A DNA stretch of 64,000 nt from contig CAILHY010000014.1 in NCBI GenBank assembly GCA_903834145.1, positions 33,032 through 97,031 of the forward strand, given 5' to 3'. Positions 26,003 to 35,621 of this stretch are shown here, one piece after another (the stretch's first letter is position 1; each line of letters starts with the position of its first letter). The DNA comes from an uncultured Actinomycetes bacterium. Lineage in GTDB: Bacteria > Actinomycetota > Actinomycetes > Nanopelagicales > Nanopelagicaceae. The translations under genes were made by a program, and so were the position numbers. The notes beneath the pieces were generated by a model. The model saw only the letters and a list, made by a program, of their open reading frames with translations. It searched no databases and was not told where the DNA came from.

Positions 26003-28198
26003 TCACAACGGCGATACGCCTGTAATACGTGGAATTCTAAAAGACTGAACTTTACCCGTTGCATGATCTCGAGCCAACAATGATCCAGCAGAAATGCTGA
26101 GCGGGTCAATGATTCTGTGGGTCGCAGAACCGTTGTTATCGGCATATCCGATGGAGAGCGTGCGTTGCTCTTTGATGAATGTATTGAGAATTTCTAAAGT
26201 TTCATTTGCCGTTGTGCGAGGAACAGAACCAAGAGCCTTGGCAGCAACATCTCTCAAAGATGTTTGCTTGTGGCTTGAGCGCTCACCCGTACGAATAGCG
26301 CGCACTGCAGCCAAAAGAGTTTCTTGCGTTGGTGTTTCAATCTCACCAATAATTCTTGGAGGACGTGGCCTGGACTTTGCACGATTAAGTTTCAATCCCG
26401 ACAGCAAAATTCCTGAGCCAGATTCTGCTGCGGGCATGTATCCGGCTTCACGCAACGTTGTTATCAATTCATTTGCCTCATGATCACAAACTAAAACCTC
26501 AGGGGCAATTCTTCGCAGCCCTAAACCTTCTACTTTTCGATCACTTAAGATTTGAGTGAGGATGCTTGGGTCTTCGCAGCGAATGTAGGCCGTTGTATTT
26601 CCGACTCGAAGACGCCCGTGTCGTTTAGCAACATCGGCAATGAGATATTCAAGAGGTTGTGGCATGGGAGTCTTAGAAGTCTTTCGTAAAAATTCTTTAA
26701 TCTCTTCACCTGTTTTGCCATGGTCTAAACCGCGTCGGATAGTGGCTTCACTGAAACGATAAACAGTGGCACCACCTCGGCTTTCAATGTCGGCGATCGA
26801 ATCAAGCACTCGAGCTACTTCAATCTCGAGTGGGCCGGGTGCGATGGCGGTGTTATCGCTCTGCAAAAGAATGTGATCTACAGGCTTAGGTAAATCTTCG
26901 GCGATGCCAAGAACATCTTCTTCATGAAGAAATGCAGCGCCGTAACGCGAAAGGCCACCTTGTCCAGTGATACCAAGCCATTCCGCTTCGCGCAAAGTCC
27001 ACTGAACTAATTCGCGTTGAAGCGTGGAACTGCGCCGTGATGGCGCCCTCCATTTAGTAACTGCTAGAAAGGAGTCGTGTTCAGGAGAGAGGTAAGGGTT
27101 TTCCGCAAGTATTTGGAGCGCAAGTTTTCTAGCACTGGCGGCGTTGACGCGATCGAGTTCGGGACCGAGAGCGGAAATATGTTTTGAATCTGCTCGACCA
27201 ACTAGACCGCTCACGCGCGATGTAATGAGCCACAAAGAAGCCAGAGTTCTCCAACGGGTCTCATGATCTTGGGTCAGCCACAAATCAAAGGAGTGGGTGG
27301 GCAAAATTCGATCATCCGCATCGATCACTACAAGGCCTGCAAGAAAGACCAATTCAGCAATGAAGGCAGCGCAATTCTCATCGACACCGAGATGTTCGGC
27401 AGCGGCTTTCAAATCGCGAACGCCAACTCCGCCAGCTCGAAGGGAGCTAGGGGCTTCTTCGGACCAGAAATTGAGAATCTCCTCTGACCACCGAAGAACT
27501 GTCGCAACATTCGCTATCGCTGCACGATTAACAGTTGTTTCCTTGCCAGCCGTGCCTTTTACAAGGGGAGGATTTGGTTGCGGATTCTTATGCACTTTCC
27601 CGCCACGCAAATGCAGTGCGACTTCACGCGGAAGTACAACAGTGCGTTGATCAAGAGGAATCAGAAAATTCTCTTTAAGTAACCAAGCGATTCCGGGTCC
27701 AGGATTTCGGATATCGCCAACACTTCCACGTGGTGGTCCCCATGTAAGTCTTTCGAGCACCTTCTTGGAGGACTCGGGTGCTTCATCTAATTTACTCATG
27801 GAAAGTTTTGCCATCGATGAAGGCCCAAGTCCAGCAACTTCATTTCCTAACACTTCGCGCAAAGAATTTGGCAACCAGTACCCATGTGAATCTCCGTAAA
27901 TAAGTGCAAGGTCCACTAGTCGTGGGATGACGAATTTCGCGGAGGTATCCGTTAGGGCAATGATCGATTTTTCGGCGAAAGGCTCAGTGAGCGAGGCACA
28001 TGCTTCGAGAATCTGAAACTGCCATTTGTTGAGTGAATCAACTGCCCTGGCCAAACTAGGAGCTGAACTAGCCCGGATCCCAAGGGATGATATTTCGGGC
28101 GGAACTGGGGAAACTAAATCTGGTCGCAATGCGAAAAGGTTCAGCAACGCCTCATCATCAAGGGCGCGCAAGTAATCTGCAAAGGATCGTGTTTCCAT
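26003..28198 (-). CDS. Helicase-associated protein, XPB/Ssl2-like N-terminal domain (Rv0862c-like)
   Basis: A 731-residue protein of the actinobacterial 'helicase conserved C-terminal domain' family that normally sits next to XPB. It lacks Walker motifs. The C-terminal part (from about residue 470) resembles the XPB damage-recognition/Helicase_C_3 region: RHGRLRVGNTTAYIRCEDPS, LLAAVRAIRTGER and a WYL-like tail (LSIGYADNNGSATHRIIDPLSI) are seen. It probably assists the helicase in DNA repair or binds DNA as a sensor; experimental role is little known. It precedes the M20 peptidase by 34 bases on the same strand. Confidence 0.85.
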   Translation of the reverse strand: METRSFADYLRALDDEALLNLFALRPDLVSPVPPEISSLGIRASSAPSLARAVDSLNKWQFQILEACASLTEPFAEKSIIALTDTSAKFVIPRLVDLALIYGDSHGYWLPNSLREVLGNEVAGLGPSSMAKLSMSKLDEAPESSKKVLERLTWGPPRGSVGDIRNPGPGIAWLLKENFLIPLDQRTVVLPREVALHLRGGKVHKNPQPNPPLVKGTAGKETTVNRAAIANVATVLRWSEEILNFWSEEAPSSLRAGGVGVRDLKAAAEHLGVDENCAAFIAELVFLAGLVVIDADDRILPTHSFDLWLTQDHETRWRTLASLWLITSRVSGLVGRADSKHISALGPELDRVNAASARKLALQILAENPYLSPEHDSFLAVTKWRAPSRRSSTLQRELVQWTLREAEWLGITGQGGLSRYGAAFLHEEDVLGIAEDLPKPVDHILLQSDNTAIAPGPLEIEVARVLDSIADIESRGGATVYRFSEATIRRGLDHGKTGEEIKEFLRKTSKTPMPQPLEYLIADVAKRHGRLRVGNTTAYIRCEDPSILTQILSDRKVEGLGLRRIAPEVLVCDHEANELITTLREAGYMPAAESGSGILLSGLKLNRAKSRPRPPRIIGEIETPTQETLLAAVRAIRTGERSSHKQTSLRDVAAKALGSVPRTTANETLEILNTFIKEQRTLSIGYADNNGSATHRIIDPLSISAGSLLARDHATGKVQSFRIPRITGVSPL

Positions 28199-28234
28199 AA
28201 CTTTCCTACATTAGTGGCACTTTGACCTGGGTGC

Positions 28235-29011
28235 TTACCGTTCTTTCGAGCGGCCCCAACGAGGAGTCAAAAGCGCGCCTAGGGCAACGATCCTGCTGAC
28301 GAGTGGACCAAGAATTCTGTTGAGCACGCGGGCCCTGCGAAAATCGTGGATGGGCCAACCGTCGCGAAGTGCCCGGATTCGTAGGATCGCATCGGGATTT
28401 ATGGTGCTGGGAAATCCCACACCGAGAAGTAAAGGCAGATCGTTATGGGAATCTGAATATGCATAACACTGGGTGAGATCAAAGCCCCGCTCGAGAGCGA
28501 GCTCATTGATCGCAGTTGCTTTCTCTTTACCGTGCAAGAGATTTCCGACCATTCCCCCCGTATAGACGCCGTCTTTAGCCTCGGCCTTGCTACCCAGGGC
28601 GCCAGTAAAACCTAATCGCTGGGCAATCAGACAAGCCATTTCCGCGGGCGCCGCCGTTACTAGCCACACTTCTTCGTCGTTACTTAAATGTGTTTGTGCG
28701 ATATCGATAGTTCCTTGCCATAACGCAGGAGAGACATATTGGTCATAAACATCTTGAGCCATGAGACCAATGTCGGCCACGTTATGACCGCCGATGAATT
28801 CGCATGCCCCGTCTTGCCAACGTTTAATCTCTTCGGGATTTTCTTTCCCTGTTAAACGAAAACGTAGGTTCGCTAGGACAAATCGAGAAATATCCGCCTT
28901 GGAAAAGAATCCACGTTGATACATTCCGCGGCCGAGAAAATAGAGGGTAGAGCCACGAATGAGCGTGTTATCGACATCAAAAAATGCCGCGCGTTTCGGG
29001 GTGGCTTCCAT
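28235..29011 (-). CDS. HAD-IB family phosphatase
   Basis: Haloacid dehalogenase-type hydrolase of 258 residues, subfamily IB (SerB/CicA type). Motif I is FFDVDNTLIRGS with the nucleophile aspartate, motif II is near WLVTAAPAEM, and motif IV is YSDSHNDLPLL. The C terminus has a basic tail. Substrate unknown; a phosphorylated lipid, serine phosphate or sugar phosphate are all possible in this subfamily. AAGG lies before ATG 29011. It is divergent from the histidine phosphatase across 50 bases and shares the strand with the helicase-associated gene downstream. Confidence 0.9.
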   Translation of the reverse strand: MEATPKRAAFFDVDNTLIRGSTLYFLGRGMYQRGFFSKADISRFVLANLRFRLTGKENPEEIKRWQDGACEFIGGHNVADIGLMAQDVYDQYVSPALWQGTIDIAQTHLSNDEEVWLVTAAPAEMACLIAQRLGFTGALGSKAEAKDGVYTGGMVGNLLHGKEKATAINELALERGFDLTQCYAYSDSHNDLPLLLGVGFPSTINPDAILRIRALRDGWPIHDFRRARVLNRILGPLVSRIVALGALLTPRWGRSKER

Positions 29012-29061
29012 GTATCAACCTTAGCGAGGCGGGGGTTCTCCCAGACGTTTATGCTTGGCCT

Positions 29062-29685
29062 ATGCCTTCAACAGTTCATGTCATCCGTCACGGAGAAGTC
29101 GAGAATCCCCACAAGATCCTTTATGGACGCCAACCTGGCTGGCGCCTTTCAGAGCGTGGACAAGAGATGGCCACAACCATCGGTGAATGGTCTAAGGATA
29201 TTGATCTAGGTGCGCTGCATGTTTCTCCGCTGCAAAGAGCACAGGAGACTGCCGCCCCAATTGCTCGTGCACATGGAATTGAGATCACGACCGATGAGAG
29301 ATTAATCGAGGCAGCAAATATATTTGAAGGTCAACCATTTGGAATTGGTGATGGAGTGTTGCGCCATCCCAGTGCATGGCGTCATCTCTGGAATCCATGG
29401 AAACCTTCTTGGGGCGAGCCCTATGTTGAACAGATTAACCGAATGCTCGCGGCCGTCTTTAACGCCCATGAAGCCGCGAACGGCAAAGATGCCATTTGTG
29501 TATCCCACCAACTTCCGATCTGGATCCTTCGAAGTGCAATCGAAGAGCGCCCGATGTTTCATGATCCAAGAAAACGCGAATGCTCACTGGCATCTGTAAC
29601 AAGTATCCACTTCGATGACGAGAATGTTATTTCTGGCATTACATATTCAGAACCCGCTCGCCACTTACTGCCTCCAAAGAAGTAA
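29062..29685 (+). CDS. Histidine phosphatase (phosphoglycerate mutase-like) family protein
   Basis: A 207-residue member of the histidine phosphatase superfamily: catalytic VIRHGEVENP near residue 8, SPLQRAQETA at about 60, and a second histidine in CVSHQLPIWILR near 155. ATG 29062 is chosen because an earlier in-frame start overlaps the divergent phosphatase and lacks a ribosome site. Its stop overlaps the TlpA-like gene by one base (TAATG), so it heads the cytochrome c maturation operon, as in many actinobacteria. The substrate is unknown. Confidence 0.9.
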   Translation: MPSTVHVIRHGEVENPHKILYGRQPGWRLSERGQEMATTIGEWSKDIDLGALHVSPLQRAQETAAPIARAHGIEITTDERLIEAANIFEGQPFGIGDGVLRHPSAWRHLWNPWKPSWGEPYVEQINRMLAAVFNAHEAANGKDAICVSHQLPIWILRSAIEERPMFHDPRKRECSLASVTSIHFDDENVISGITYSEPARHLLPPKK

Positions 29686-30233
29686 TGAAGAGCCGCATAG
29701 CTTTTCTTTCACCTCTACTTCTTGGTGCACTCTTATTGACTTCGTGCGGCGGTAGTGGTGCAACTACTGGTGAAAAAAGTTTTGTAGCAGGAAACGGAAC
29801 TGTCACATTTTTATCAGCCGGAAGTCGAGTTATGGCGCCGACTATTCATGGAGCCACTTTGGAGGGCACAAATTATGTGCTTGCTGCAGGTTCGGTAGCC
29901 GTTGTGAATGTGTGGGCGTCGTGGTGTGCGCCATGTCGTGCTGAAGCGCCAACACTTGCAGCTCTGTCGTTGAAATATCCAATGGTAAGTTTCATCGGCA
30001 TTCTTACACGCGACAATGTCTCTACTGCAAATGCTTTCATAAAGAGGTTTAGTATTCCTTACCCATCACTTAAAGATGACTCAATTCTTTTAGGTTTTCA
30101 CAACTCACTTATTGCAAACGCAATTCCATCGACAGTTATTATTGATAAGCAAGGCAAAGTTGCAGCTCGAATATCAGGCGAAGTTACGGTTGCATCCTTA
30201 ACAGACCTTATCGATCGTGTGGTTGCAGAATGA
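29685..30233 (+). CDS. TlpA/ResA-like thioredoxin lipoprotein
   Basis: Membrane-anchored thiol-disulfide protein of 182 residues. The lipobox LTSC puts the anchoring cysteine near residue 21, and the thioredoxin centre WASWCAPCRAE lies near residues 79-89. A cis-proline sits in NAIPSTVIID. As ResA does, it probably reduces apocytochrome c haem-binding cysteines outside the membrane, with electrons from the CcdA gene next to it (ATGA overlap). Confidence 0.92.
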   Translation: MKSRIAFLSPLLLGALLLTSCGGSGATTGEKSFVAGNGTVTFLSAGSRVMAPTIHGATLEGTNYVLAAGSVAVVNVWASWCAPCRAEAPTLAALSLKYPMVSFIGILTRDNVSTANAFIKRFSIPYPSLKDDSILLGFHNSLIANAIPSTVIIDKQGKVAARISGEVTVASLTDLIDRVVAE

Positions 30234-30955
30234 AAAGTTTTTTCGTCGATCAAATCCTTAGTGGAATGCTCGTTGCTGCCTTTCCCATTTCAATCATCGC
30301 TGGACTTATTTCATTTCTTTCACCATGTGTTTTGCCTTTAGTTCCTGGATATCTGTCATTTGCAGCCGGCCTCTCTCGCAATCGCGGGAAAGTTTTATTA
30401 GGTTCCATACTTTTCGTTTCTGGATTTACGGCGCTCTTCGTCTCCTATGGTGCACTCTTTGGCGGACTTGGTTCCAAGATTTTGATTCACGAAGGCATCA
30501 TCACTCGGATACTGGGAGTCTTCACTATTGCCCTCGGTGTGATCTTTATGGGCGCATTCCCAATGATGCCCACGTATAAGCCCCGAATGTCCGTAGTTGG
30601 TGGTCTTGTCGGCGCGCCCGTACTGGGATTTCTCTTCGGAGTCGGATGGACCCCATGTATTGGCCCAGCCCTTGCCGCGGTTGAAACTCTGGCGTTTGAG
30701 CAGGCAAGTGCTTGGCGAGGCGCCGTACTTTCCCTTGGTTATTGCATTGGCCTAGGGACGCCCTTCATTCTTTCGGGTCTCTTTTTGGATCGTTCAGTGA
30801 AACTTCGCCGCTTCCTTACTCGTCGCGGAAATATCATTACGAATATTGGCGGTGGGCTATTAGTTGTTATCGGCCTGATGCAAGTTTTTGGTTTGTGGAG
30901 TGAAGTTATGAATTCCTTAAGATCTTTCATCTCAGACTTTATCCCGGTGGTATAG
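30230..30955 (+). CDS. ccdA: Cytochrome c biogenesis protein CcdA
   Basis: Polytopic membrane protein of 241 residues that carries reducing power from cytoplasmic thioredoxin to ResA-type proteins. Two conserved cysteines are in SPCVLPLVPGYLSFAAG near residue 30 and GVGWTPCIGPALA near 140, as in DsbD/CcdA. About six membrane segments are visible. It overlaps the TlpA-like gene by four bases and abuts resB. Confidence 0.93.
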   Translation: MKSFFVDQILSGMLVAAFPISIIAGLISFLSPCVLPLVPGYLSFAAGLSRNRGKVLLGSILFVSGFTALFVSYGALFGGLGSKILIHEGIITRILGVFTIALGVIFMGAFPMMPTYKPRMSVVGGLVGAPVLGFLFGVGWTPCIGPALAAVETLAFEQASAWRGAVLSLGYCIGLGTPFILSGLFLDRSVKLRRFLTRRGNIITNIGGGLLVVIGLMQVFGLWSEVMNSLRSFISDFIPVV

Positions 30956-32434
30956 ATGAGCAACGAGAAGGAAATTCCTGAGCTTGGCCTAGTCAGTTCA
31001 CTCCGGTTTGTTTGGCGACAACTCACAAGTATGCGAACGGCTCTCTCGCTTCTCTTGATCCTCGGAGTCGCATCAATTCCCGGATCTCTAATTCCACAGC
31101 GGCCACAGAATCCCATGAAGGTTACGGAGTATTTCAAGAGCGATCCAACTCTTGCATCCTGGATGGATCGACTCTCTCTCTTCGATGTCTATGGTTCGCC
31201 GTGGTTTAGCGCTATTTATATTCTCTTGTTTGTATCACTCATTGGCTGTGTTTTACCTCGAACTTTTGAACATTTCAAAGCCGCCAGGGCACTTCCACCG
31301 ATAACTCCAAAGAATTTGGAGAAGATGGAATTCTTTTCGCAATGGCAGGGCACTGGTGTGGAATTAGAAGCCGCGCGATCTTTTTTGCGCAAGAAGCGTT
31401 TTCGTATTCGAGAGTTTGAAGGCGCACTTTCATCGGAAAAAGGTTACATGCGCGAGACCGGTAACCTCCTTTTCCATTTAGCGCTCATTTTAATTCTCAT
31501 AGGTGTCAGTTTCGGAGCCCTTTTTGGAATGAAGGGTGAGGCGATCGTAAATATTGGAGAACGTTTCACTAATACTCCTACGACATATGACAGCCTCAGT
31601 TACGGAAAACTCTTCCGCGACAGTTCACTCCCGCCATTTACATTATCGATCGATGATTTTCGTGCCGAGTATGATCCCCTGACGAATGCGCCAAAGGATT
31701 ACACCTTGTGGGTAACAGCAACAAATACACCTGGCTCGTCACCCGTCAAACACATTATCAAAGTAAACGCTCCTTTGAGTTTTGGTAGCACTAATGTTTA
31801 TCTTCAAGCCAATGGCTATTCCCCGGTAGTGACAGTTCGCGACAGCAAAGGTGAGGTTGTATTGCAAGGCCCCGTTCCTTTCTTGCCGCAAGATGCCAAC
31901 CTCACATCTGCCGGCACAATTAAAGCTCCCGATGCGACACCTCAATTGGGATTTGTTGCATCATTTTTACCTACCGCCTCCCGCGACAAAATTAGAGGCG
32001 GGGTTTCATCTTTTCCTGAAGCCCTCGATCCTTCTCTCTTGCTCTCTGCCTGGACCGGGAATCTCGGTTTAGATCATGGAGTTCCGCAATCTGTTTATCG
32101 GATCGATACCTCAAAAATGGTTCGAATCGGTTTGAAGTCTCTGAAAATTGGTCAGACGTATTCCTTTGCGCAAGGGTCTATCACTTTTGACGGGTTTGTT
32201 CCTTGGGTGAACCTGCAAGTAGTTCGAGATCCCGGAAAGATGTATGCGCTCTTTGGCGCTATTCTTGCGATTCTTGGTTTGCTGGCATCTTTGTTTACGA
32301 GACGGCGCAGGATCTGGATTCGCGTAGGCGATGATGGAAATGTCCAGGTCGCCGGTCTGGCAAAGAATGCTGCACCTGGTCTTGATGTTGAAATGTCGTT
32401 ATTCATCGAAGAGTTAAAGAAGGCGGGGCAGTGA
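30956..32434 (+). CDS. resB: Cytochrome c biogenesis protein ResB (system II)
   Basis: Membrane protein of 492 residues that works with CcsA/CcsB to carry haem across the membrane and attach it to apocytochrome c. Three N-terminal membrane segments (LLLILGVASIPGSLIPQ, then AIYILLFVSLIGCVLP, then FHLALILILIGVSFGAL), a large outside domain, and a last segment near ALFGAILAILGLLASLF match ResB topology. It starts right after the ccdA stop and overlaps the next gene as GTGA. Confidence 0.93.
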   Translation: MSNEKEIPELGLVSSLRFVWRQLTSMRTALSLLLILGVASIPGSLIPQRPQNPMKVTEYFKSDPTLASWMDRLSLFDVYGSPWFSAIYILLFVSLIGCVLPRTFEHFKAARALPPITPKNLEKMEFFSQWQGTGVELEAARSFLRKKRFRIREFEGALSSEKGYMRETGNLLFHLALILILIGVSFGALFGMKGEAIVNIGERFTNTPTTYDSLSYGKLFRDSSLPPFTLSIDDFRAEYDPLTNAPKDYTLWVTATNTPGSSPVKHIIKVNAPLSFGSTNVYLQANGYSPVVTVRDSKGEVVLQGPVPFLPQDANLTSAGTIKAPDATPQLGFVASFLPTASRDKIRGGVSSFPEALDPSLLLSAWTGNLGLDHGVPQSVYRIDTSKMVRIGLKSLKIGQTYSFAQGSITFDGFVPWVNLQVVRDPGKMYALFGAILAILGLLASLFTRRRRIWIRVGDDGNVQVAGLAKNAAPGLDVEMSLFIEELKKAGQ

Positions 32435-33345
32435 CACATTCGTCGTGGGCATATTTGTCCAACTACCTCATCTACTCGGCAATGGCCGTTTACACTTTGG
32501 CTTTTTTTGCTCATGCCTATGAAACAGCTTGGGCGGTGCGGGCACCTCAGACTGATGAAGTATCAGGCTCTCTCCTAACGAAGACTTTTGATTTTACGCG
32601 TACAGAAAAAATAGCTCGCATCGCGACCGCTTTCATGATTCTTGGATTCCTCCTACTTTTTGCAGGAGTTATTGCCCGCGGTATTTCTGCAGGAAGAGCT
32701 CCATGGGGCAACATGTACGAATTTTCGATCACCGGCGCTCTCGCATTCTGCGGCGCCTATTTAGCGGCGCTTCGCAAATATGATCTTCGCTGGTTAGGTC
32801 TGATTGTCGCAACAGCAGTACTTCTTACTCTTGGAACAGCAATCACGGTTCTTTATCGTCCAAGTGCTCCACTTGTTCCTGCACTTAAATCCACCTGGTT
32901 GGTTATCCATGTTTCTGCAGCGATTATGTCTGGCGGCGTTTTCCTATTGGCAAACGTAATTGCAGCAACTTACCTCTACTTAGATTCCATGGAGTCGCGC
33001 GGGGAGCGCACCGCTTGGGCAAAGCGATTGCCTAGCCTAGAAGTTCTCGACCAACTCTCTTATCGACTCGTCGCATTCGTTTTCCCGCTTTGGACTTTCG
33101 CGGTTATTGCTGGAGCCATTTGGGCCGAGCACGCATGGGGACGCTATTGGGGTTGGGATCCAAAAGAGACCTGGGCTTTCATTACGTGGGTTGCCTATGC
33201 CGCATATTTACATGCCCGAGTAACAGTAGGTTGGCGTGGAAGAAAGGCAGCCTGGCTATGTTTATTTGCCGGATCAACTTTCCTGTTCAATTATGTGTAT
33301 ATAAATATATGGGGAACAGGAAAGCACACCTACTCTGGTTTGTAG
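32431..33345 (+). CDS. ccsB: Cytochrome c biogenesis protein CcsB/CcsA (system II)
   Basis: Haem-handling membrane protein of 304 residues. The tryptophan-rich WWD haem motif is seen as WGRYWGWDPKETWAF near residues 234-248, and flanking histidines (VIHVSAAIMSGG and HAYETAW) fit haem ligation. About eight membrane segments. GTG start overlaps the resB stop. With ResB, CcdA and the TlpA-like lipoprotein, this completes system II maturation. Its stop is four bases from a convergent small gene. Confidence 0.94.
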   Translation: MTHSSWAYLSNYLIYSAMAVYTLAFFAHAYETAWAVRAPQTDEVSGSLLTKTFDFTRTEKIARIATAFMILGFLLLFAGVIARGISAGRAPWGNMYEFSITGALAFCGAYLAALRKYDLRWLGLIVATAVLLTLGTAITVLYRPSAPLVPALKSTWLVIHVSAAIMSGGVFLLANVIAATYLYLDSMESRGERTAWAKRLPSLEVLDQLSYRLVAFVFPLWTFAVIAGAIWAEHAWGRYWGWDPKETWAFITWVAYAAYLHARVTVGWRGRKAAWLCLFAGSTFLFNYVYINIWGTGKHTYSGL

Positions 33346-33348
33346 AGA

Positions 33349-33600
33349 TTAAATCTTTCGAAGAAAGTCTGGGTCGTCATCAGGAGGCAAGATGCGACGA
33401 ACAGGTGGGCGACCTAGCCCAGTTCGGCGAGGACGACCAGCGATCCAATAAGCAATAGTTCCAATGGTGCCGATAATAATAATGATGAGTAGCCAAGCCC
33501 ATTTAGGCAAATTACGAATTTCTGATGCATCCGTCTTCGCACAATCAACAATCGTATAAATCGTAAAGATCACAGGTAAAAGAATTATTAAGAAACGCAT
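33349..33600 (-). CDS. Small membrane protein with PLDc_N-type domain
   Basis: An 83-residue protein with two membrane segments (FLIILLPVIFTIYTIVDC and AWLLIIIIIGTIGTIAYWIAG) and a proline-rich acidic tail. The WAWLLIII-YWIAGRP pattern is the PLDc_N (phospholipase D nuclease N-terminal) signature, a membrane element that occurs alone in many actinobacteria. No catalytic domain is present. It follows menA on the same strand by 16 bases, so it may be cotranscribed with the menaquinone genes; its role is unknown. Confidence 0.8.
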   Translation of the reverse strand: MRFLIILLPVIFTIYTIVDCAKTDASEIRNLPKWAWLLIIIIIGTIGTIAYWIAGRPRRTGLGRPPVRRILPPDDDPDFLRKI

Positions 33601-33616
33601 GTCGGCAGTCTAACCC

Positions 33617-34477
33617 CTACTTGGAGAGCCAGAGAGAAGTTGCTAACAGGCCAGAAAAGAGCAACTGAAGTTGGCCAGTTTTGGCAAGGACGGGAATAAG
33701 CGCACGTGCTTCAATCCCACTTGTGACGGACCTCCCAAGGCCAAACGTGATGGGAAGTAGTAGGAGAGTGATTAACGACCATGGCGAAAGCGTCAGTAAG
33801 GCTGCAATATGTGCGCTCAGCAAGAGTGCAAAAAAGAAACGTCTACTTCCTTTTTCACCAAGGCGTACGGCTAAAGTTCTTTTACCAACGGCTGCATCTT
33901 TCTTGAGGTCACGAATGTTATTCACTGCCAAGATCGCACAAGAAAGTGCACCCATAGGGATGGAAACAATGAAACTTTTCATTGTTATTTTTTCAGTCTG
34001 AACGAAATACGAACCCACGGTTGCAACGACTCCAAAAAAAAGAAAAACAGATATCTCCCCTAAACCTTTATATCCGTAAGGATTCTTACCACCGGTGTAG
34101 GTCCAGGCTGCAAAAATGGCTGAAGCCCCCACAGCAAGAAGCCACCACGACGAAAGCCAAGCAAGTGCTAAGCCTGCAAGGCCCGCAACTGTGAATGAGT
34201 AAAGAGCCGCACGTTTAACCGCCGCGGCACTTGCAAGTCCACTTCCAACAAGACGTACAGGGCCAACTCGATCGGCATCCGTTCCGCGTACCCCATCGGA
34301 ATAATCATTGGAATAGTTGACTGCAATTTGCAGGGCCAAGCTCACAAGAAGCGCAAGTGCTGCACGGCCAATATTGGCATGGCTTTTTGCAAGGGCGGTC
34401 GCGACGAGTACTGGAGCGATGGCAGCAGGAAGTGTCCGCGGGCGGGCGCCCTTAATCCAAGTATCGATTGAAATCAT
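33617..34477 (-). CDS. menA: 1,4-dihydroxy-2-naphthoate polyprenyltransferase MenA
   Basis: UbiA-family membrane enzyme of 286 residues that joins the polyprenyl tail to DHNA, giving demethylmenaquinone. The metal-binding NxxxDxxxD motif appears as NYSNDYSDGVRGTDAD near residue 55. A second aspartate region, NNIRDLKKD, lies near 185. About eight membrane segments. It starts by a one-base overlap with the menE stop (TGATG). Its tail donor may come from the polyprenyl synthase gene at 56718. Confidence 0.95.
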   Translation of the reverse strand: MISIDTWIKGARPRTLPAAIAPVLVATALAKSHANIGRAALALLVSLALQIAVNYSNDYSDGVRGTDADRVGPVRLVGSGLASAAAVKRAALYSFTVAGLAGLALAWLSSWWLLAVGASAIFAAWTYTGGKNPYGYKGLGEISVFLFFGVVATVGSYFVQTEKITMKSFIVSIPMGALSCAILAVNNIRDLKKDAAVGKRTLAVRLGEKGSRRFFFALLLSAHIAALLTLSPWSLITLLLLPITFGLGRSVTSGIEARALIPVLAKTGQLQLLFSGLLATSLWLSK

Positions 34478-35580
34478 CAGAGAAGCCTTTCATGCATTGC
34501 GGTTTCTGCAAGTGCAAGGCGGTCTACTTTGCCAATACCCATTCGTGGGAGCACATCGAGAAAGAGAAAACCTTTAGGTTTTGCGCTTTCGCCATGTGCG
34601 CGAGCAAGAACTTCCGTAATCTCTTTCTCAGAAGGGTGCACAGCGCCTGCGCATGCAATGTGAAGAGCGGATCCCCACTCAGAATCAGGAAGCGCGAATG
34701 CTGCGCTCTCTACATGGACGAATGCGCTCGCGAGAGTTCTTTCAACAGCAGCCAGAGAAACATTTTCACCACCGCTGATAATCACATCATCGGCTCGGCC
34801 AGTGATAGAAACTTTGCCATCTGAAATTACTCCGAGATCATTGGTGGTAAACCAACTATCACTAAAAGAGATCTGCCACAGCTCTTCATCGTTGATATAT
34901 CCGCTCGCTAAGACAGAACCGCGTACCTTAATGCGCCCAGACTTAGTGATTTCAACTTCAACCCCATCGAGCGGTACGCCGTTGTACACACAGCCACCGC
35001 ACGTTTCGCTCATGCCGTAGGTTTCAACAACATTGATCGATTTTAGGATTGCTTGTTCTCGCACATCATGTGAAAGCGCGGCGCCGCCGACAAGAACTGC
35101 CGTGCAATTTCTTAAATGGTCCAAGAGCACATCATCGCCACTAAGTGCACGGAAAAGTTGTGTAGGAACAATCGCCGTAAAATTCGCCTTGGGATACATC
35201 TCGCCTTTGCGAATTTCACGAAGATCCATTGGAGTAGTCCCGAGCTCCAGCGATCGAATCAACACATTTAATCCGGCGATATGGGTGAGTGGAAGCATCA
35301 GAGACCAGACATCGCCAAATTTCGCACCAAGAAATTTGTTTGCCGATCGTGCCGAATTAAGTAGAGCACTGGCAGACAAACCAACTTCCTTGGGCAACCC
35401 CGTCGATCCACTCGTTGCGATGACCACACTCACGCGATCCGGGACATGAGTGCTGGTGACCGCGCCCAGGCCGATGGCAGGACCCTTGGAAGTAAGGGCG
35501 CTTGTTAATTGCGCCATAAGGGAGGTGATTGAGCACTCTGTGGCCGGGACCAGTAGATCTCGTTGTGACGTCTTTTCCAT
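34477..35580 (-). CDS. menE: o-succinylbenzoate-CoA ligase MenE
   Basis: Adenylate-forming ligase that activates o-succinylbenzoate with CoA. The 367-residue protein has the phosphate loop ATSGSTGLPKEV near residue 55, an A5 segment VETYGMSETCGGCVYNG near 188, A7-like WFTTNDLG near 240, and the C-terminal GIGKVDR lysine segment. It is shorter at the N terminus than the E. coli enzyme (451 residues) but near the actinobacterial size. It is divergent from menB across 41 bases and precedes menA. Confidence 0.93.
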   Translation of the reverse strand: MEKTSQRDLLVPATECSITSLMAQLTSALTSKGPAIGLGAVTSTHVPDRVSVVIATSGSTGLPKEVGLSASALLNSARSANKFLGAKFGDVWSLMLPLTHIAGLNVLIRSLELGTTPMDLREIRKGEMYPKANFTAIVPTQLFRALSGDDVLLDHLRNCTAVLVGGAALSHDVREQAILKSINVVETYGMSETCGGCVYNGVPLDGVEVEITKSGRIKVRGSVLASGYINDEELWQISFSDSWFTTNDLGVISDGKVSITGRADDVIISGGENVSLAAVERTLASAFVHVESAAFALPDSEWGSALHIACAGAVHPSEKEITEVLARAHGESAKPKGFLFLDVLPRMGIGKVDRLALAETAMHERLL

Positions 35581-35621
35581 TGAAACCGTAGGCTATCGCC
35601 CGTGAGCACTCGGGAGGAAAT

